Source: a virus. Taken from it: a stretch of DNA of 23,878 nt. The stretch spans positions 1 to 23,878 of the IMG/VR virus record IMGVR_UViG_3300031772_000284. One strand, written 5' to 3'. Positions 21,710 to 23,878 of this stretch are shown here, piece by piece; the first letter of the stretch is position 1, and every line of letters begins with the position of its first letter. The notes under the pieces are model-generated. The model made no database searches. It was not told where the DNA came from and worked only from the letters and a program-made list of their open reading frames with translations. The position numbers and the translations under genes were made by a program.

Positions 21710-22926
21710 TAAAAGTCAACCTCTGAATCTGTTGTCAGTTCAAACTCTTCAGTTTCGCTTTCAACAATTGTTGAAATAAGATCATCTAGATTCTCACCAG
21801 CGACACCAATAAACTCTTTACGTTGATTGATAAGTTTGTTCAGTTGTTTGGATCGTTGGGCATAAATATCCAACTCTAAGTTTGCATTTTTAATCAGTAA
21901 GTTGAGCGCACTTGCATTCTCGGTTGTTTTAATCCGTTCACATAGAGTCTTATAGTTGTTTGAGAGTGAAAGTGATTGCTTCAAAGTTTCTAGTCCTTTA
22001 GAACTATCCCTTTGATCACAAATTGTTTCCAACTCTGACCGAATTAAATCTTGAACCTCGTGGAAGTCATCAGCACCTTTATTCCTCGTAACTCGTTCAG
22101 TTGATTGGATATCCACTCCGGCTTGAAGTAAGCGATCAGCGAGCGAAGTTAGATTGTCAAACCCCTGAACACTGTCGCTAATTAACTTCAGTTTCTGCGC
22201 AGTGATCTGCCAGCTCCCTCGTTTCTTGTCTCCACCCGTTTGTTGGCGGCCAACCTTAGTCGATGAACGAGCATCCAAATCATCTAGCAGCTCAGCACTA
22301 ATCATCAAAGCTTTATCAGCTGCATTGTTGCGAGCTGCTTCCAGCACTTGCTGTGTGTTGATTTGATTTTCATAAGCAATCAGAGAATCGATGTCACCCT
22401 CTACTGGTTTCTCTACTCTCTCCATCGAAGCAGGCAATGGTCCTAGAACTGAGACACGAATTGGAGTCTTATATTCTTCCTTTGTAGGGAAGAATTTCAT
22501 GTAGGCACTGAAGGCCAATTTAAATTCATCTGAATCAGCAAACAATGGCTTCAGAATTCCCTCAGCAGTTTCTTGCCAAGAGTTATATTCCGATTCCCAC
22601 AAGTCTTTCAGTCGATCGTTAGCTTCAGTTGCACTGTCTCTAATCTGTTTAATCAGTGTTTTAGCAGAATAAAAGTAGGAAGCAGTGACAAAGTGAGCGT
22701 CACCATAATGAATGCAATAGCTGTCATACAGTTCACGCTGCATAATGCGAAGCGAATCAAGCTCTGCTTTAAGTGCATTTGAAAGATTGGGACGCAGGCT
22801 GACCGTGTTATTCCGTTGCAGGGTTTCGATTACTGAAACTGGAAGTTTTAGATCATCGAATTTGATTTGTACGCTTTGACGTACATCCGCAGAGATTGAA
22901 CAGGACAGAAGATAGTGTGAAGTCAT
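21709..22926 (-). CDS. Hypothetical protein of the MoxR-VWA cluster (405 aa)
   Basis: A mostly helical 405-aa protein. The N-terminus (residues 1-45) looks beta-rich. Residues 60-180 are helical with several aromatics (LYDSYCIHYGDAHFVTASYF, WESEYNSWQETAEGILKPLF), followed by a SVLGPLPASM strand-turn. The C-terminal half is charged, coiled-coil-like, and ends with an acidic tail (ETEEFELTTDSEVDF). In outline the helical aromatic part recalls proteins placed beside MoxR/VWA genes in other phages (DUF3150 type), but I cannot confirm that. It would be the first large gene of the operon, and a promoter-like sequence lies 60 bp upstream. Confidence 0.65.
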   Translation of the reverse strand: MTSHYLLSCSISADVRQSVQIKFDDLKLPVSVIETLQRNNTVSLRPNLSNALKAELDSLRIMQRELYDSYCIHYGDAHFVTASYFYSAKTLIKQIRDSATEANDRLKDLWESEYNSWQETAEGILKPLFADSDEFKLAFSAYMKFFPTKEEYKTPIRVSVLGPLPASMERVEKPVEGDIDSLIAYENQINTQQVLEAARNNAADKALMISAELLDDLDARSSTKVGRQQTGGDKKRGSWQITAQKLKLISDSVQGFDNLTSLADRLLQAGVDIQSTERVTRNKGADDFHEVQDLIRSELETICDQRDSSKGLETLKQSLSLSNNYKTLCERIKTTENASALNLLIKNANLELDIYAQRSKQLNKLINQRKEFIGVAGENLDDLISTIVESETEEFELTTDSEVDF

Positions 22927-22983
22927 TTGAAGTAGTTAAAAACAAAGTGATGGAAGCTTGCTTCGCGGCGGTAAGCCCAAGCA

Positions 22984-23012
22984 ACTATACCTTATTGAAT
23001 GCAGTACAGCAA
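22984..23012 (-). promoter_or_regulatory. Candidate promoter for the MoxR-VWA operon
   Basis: On the - strand TTGCTG (23012-23007) and TATAGT (22989-22984) are separated by 17 bp. This is the best sigma70-like pair in the window. It lies in the 102-bp gap before the 405-aa gene and would leave a leader of about 50 nt. Confidence 0.5.
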
Positions 23013-23028
23013 GTAAACTGGGACTATT

Positions 23029-23454
23029 CTATTTACGCAGCCTGGTAAAAGCTAATACAATTTTCTCTACAGTTTCATCACAGTCACCTGCGATCACCAG
23101 TTCTTCCGCAGTATTTTTGAGTCGTGTTTTAGCAAGTTTCAGTTTCTTTTCTAGCAGCTCTACTTCATTGAGTAGTTTCTCCAATTTCACGTGCGGCGTT
23201 GGTTTACGTGTGATCCTTACGACAATGTTTGTGTTGTACATAGGAAACTTGAAACGGCTTTCTTCTCCGGAAAAGACGGAAAGGTCCAGCCCTTGTGTTG
23301 ATGCAATAGTTACATCGCGCAACAAATTGTCTTTAGTTGCTTCGTACACCACTCCAAAGGATTGATTTAACTCCGTTAGAGCTGTGTCGCATTCATCGTA
23401 AGCCTCTGCCGCCGTGGCAGCTAGCGCCACAAGCTCTGTTGTTTTGATGGCCAT
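23029..23454 (-). CDS. Hypothetical protein with C-terminal coiled coil (141 aa)
   Basis: Start ATG 23454 (MAIKTTELVALAATAAEAY) is preferred to a GTG 30 nt upstream. The N-terminus is an Ala-rich helix, the centre is beta-rich (YNTNIVVRITRKPTPHVKL), and the rest is a coiled coil (LLNEVELLEKKLKLAKTRL). No family is recognised. It lies upstream of the 405-aa gene, across a promoter-containing gap, and may be an early gene. Confidence 0.6.
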   Translation of the reverse strand: MAIKTTELVALAATAAEAYDECDTALTELNQSFGVVYEATKDNLLRDVTIASTQGLDLSVFSGEESRFKFPMYNTNIVVRITRKPTPHVKLEKLLNEVELLEKKLKLAKTRLKNTAEELVIAGDCDETVEKIVLAFTRLRK

Positions 23455-23508
23455 GGGGTTTTGATTTGGATGTGAGCGCACCACGTTAAAGGCTCTGTGC
23501 CGCCTGTG

Positions 23509-23517
23509 CTTACTATA
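23509..23517 (-). promoter_or_regulatory. Candidate extended -10 before the 141-aa gene
   Basis: The - strand reads TGCTATAGTAAGC, an extended -10 (TGn then TATAGT). It sits about 55 nt before ATG 23454, with no good -35. An identical TATAGTAAG is at 18007-18015. Confidence 0.4.
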
Positions 23518-23577
23518 GCACTATACAGGCTCTGTATCTGTGTGTAAATCGGAACCGAGGAAATCAAACCCTACTCG

Positions 23578-23603
23578 CGTTGCGCGTTGCGCAATACGCA
23601 ACG
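23578..23603. repeat. Inverted repeat in intergenic region
   Basis: CGTTGCG (23578-23584) pairs with CGCAACG (23597-23603). The 12-nt loop includes another self-complementary TTGCGCAA, so two alternative folds are possible. There is no U-tract on either strand. It lies 8 bp after the stop of the 44-aa gene on the - strand and could be an operator, a weak terminator or an RNA element. Confidence 0.5.
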
Positions 23604-23610
23604 GATATAG

Positions 23611-23745
23611 TCAACGTTTAGGGTAAACCGCCAATTTATAATTCTGTATAGCAGAATTTTCCGCTATAACTTTGGATTTAGCCTCCTCTGGAGTGCAGGC
23701 TTCGATCGTTTGGTAATAGGCCCAGCCAGTTTTTGGCTTTTTCAT
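23611..23745 (-). CDS. Small hypothetical protein (44 aa)
   Basis: ATG 23745 gives 44 aa starting MKKPKTGWAYYQTIEA. The TPEEAKSKVIAEN helix and the YKLAVYP strand fit a small alpha-beta fold. A TTG at 23811 would extend it to 66 aa. No family is recognised. Upstream to the window end (23746-23878) I see no other gene. Confidence 0.45.
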   Translation of the reverse strand: MKKPKTGWAYYQTIEACTPEEAKSKVIAENSAIQNYKLAVYPKR

Positions 23746-23878
23746 GAAAACATCAAATTGTTTAGCCAATGTCGTTAATGAAGTTGAAAACACGGGATTT
23801 GAGAAAACCAAGCAACCTTACTAAGTGTACCGTACCACCTGTGGAAATACCGCAGCACAGTGTTAGTTTTGCTCCTGT

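Larger units (their letters stand above)
284..23417 (+). repeat. Dispersed polar hexamer [G/C]CGTGG
   Basis: By hand count the hexamer occurs 27 times on the + strand. First positions are 284, 985, 1746, 1866, 2157, 3877, 4335, 4846, 6680, 7268, 9102, 9803, 10931, 12715, 13510, 15020, 15528, 15845, 16136, 16808, 17585, 18514, 18983, 19999, 20587, 20965 and 23412. The reverse complement on the + strand occurs 5 times (2907, 6451, 8889, 12692, 19933). Copies lie in genes of both directions and in more than one codon phase, and one (9102) is intergenic. Details are in the findings. Confidence 0.6.

Noticed and set aside
23578-23603. Inverted repeat as an intrinsic terminator
   Set aside because: No U-tract on either strand, so it is kept only as an inverted repeat.
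1-23878. tRNA genes, CRISPR array, insertion sequence, integrase or attachment site
   Set aside because: I saw no cloverleaf with a TTCRANY arm, no regularly spaced repeats, no transposase or integrase motif, and no long direct repeats. A tRNA could be missed by eye.
1-23878. Cyanobacterial HIP1 palindrome (GCGATCGC)
   Set aside because: I noticed no copies, so there is no sign of this host-type repeat.

Overview
The window looks like part of a double-stranded DNA tailed phage genome, most likely a cyanophage infecting phycobilisome-containing picocyanobacteria such as Synechococcus. The evidence is a PolA-family DNA polymerase, a primase-helicase with a P4/D5-type ATPase, an SSB-like protein, a PD-(D/E)XK nuclease, ThyX, a SpeD-family enzyme, a modular endolysin with a holin-like partner, and a probable NblA-like phycobilisome-degradation adaptor. 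Genes are packed tightly, with many ATGA or TAATG overlaps. I see no capsid, portal, terminase, integrase, tRNA or CRISPR sequence, so virion morphology and lifestyle are not decided here.

Layout. (1) Positions 1-865, + strand: the tail of an upstream gene, speD, and a free-standing HNH endonuclease. (2) 867-1645, - strand: a 58-aa holin-like protein, an unknown 104-aa protein, and an 89-aa membrane-anchored coiled-coil protein. (3) 1748-5628, + strand: a beta-rich protein, a GH24 plus C39-like endolysin, several small proteins including an HNH-like one, then thyX and a hairpin. (4) 5698-23745, almost entirely - strand: membrane protein, primase-helicase, RecB/Cas4-like nuclease, methyltransferase-like protein without its catalytic motif, SSB-like protein, degenerate HNH plus HTH protein, PolA, and an operon-like block with a RavA-type MoxR ATPase followed by a ViaA-type VWA protein. 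The only + strand gene in this 18-kb block is the NblA-like gene at 10942-11178.

How the genes fit together. ThyX supplies dTMP. The primase-helicase, PolA, SSB-like protein and nuclease form a replication and recombination set. SpeD, NblA-like and MoxR/VWA proteins would act on host physiology: polyamines or other decarboxylation products, light-harvesting antenna breakdown, and chaperone-like remodelling of an unknown target. The holin-like protein, membrane coiled-coil protein and endolysin are the lysis candidates.

The least expected sequence-level signal is the hexamer [G/C]CGTGG. By hand count it occurs 27 times on the + strand but only 5 times on the - strand, across genes of both orientations. 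The same pentamer preceded by A or T shows no such bias. This could be a polar, Chi-like or otherwise strand-specific motif.
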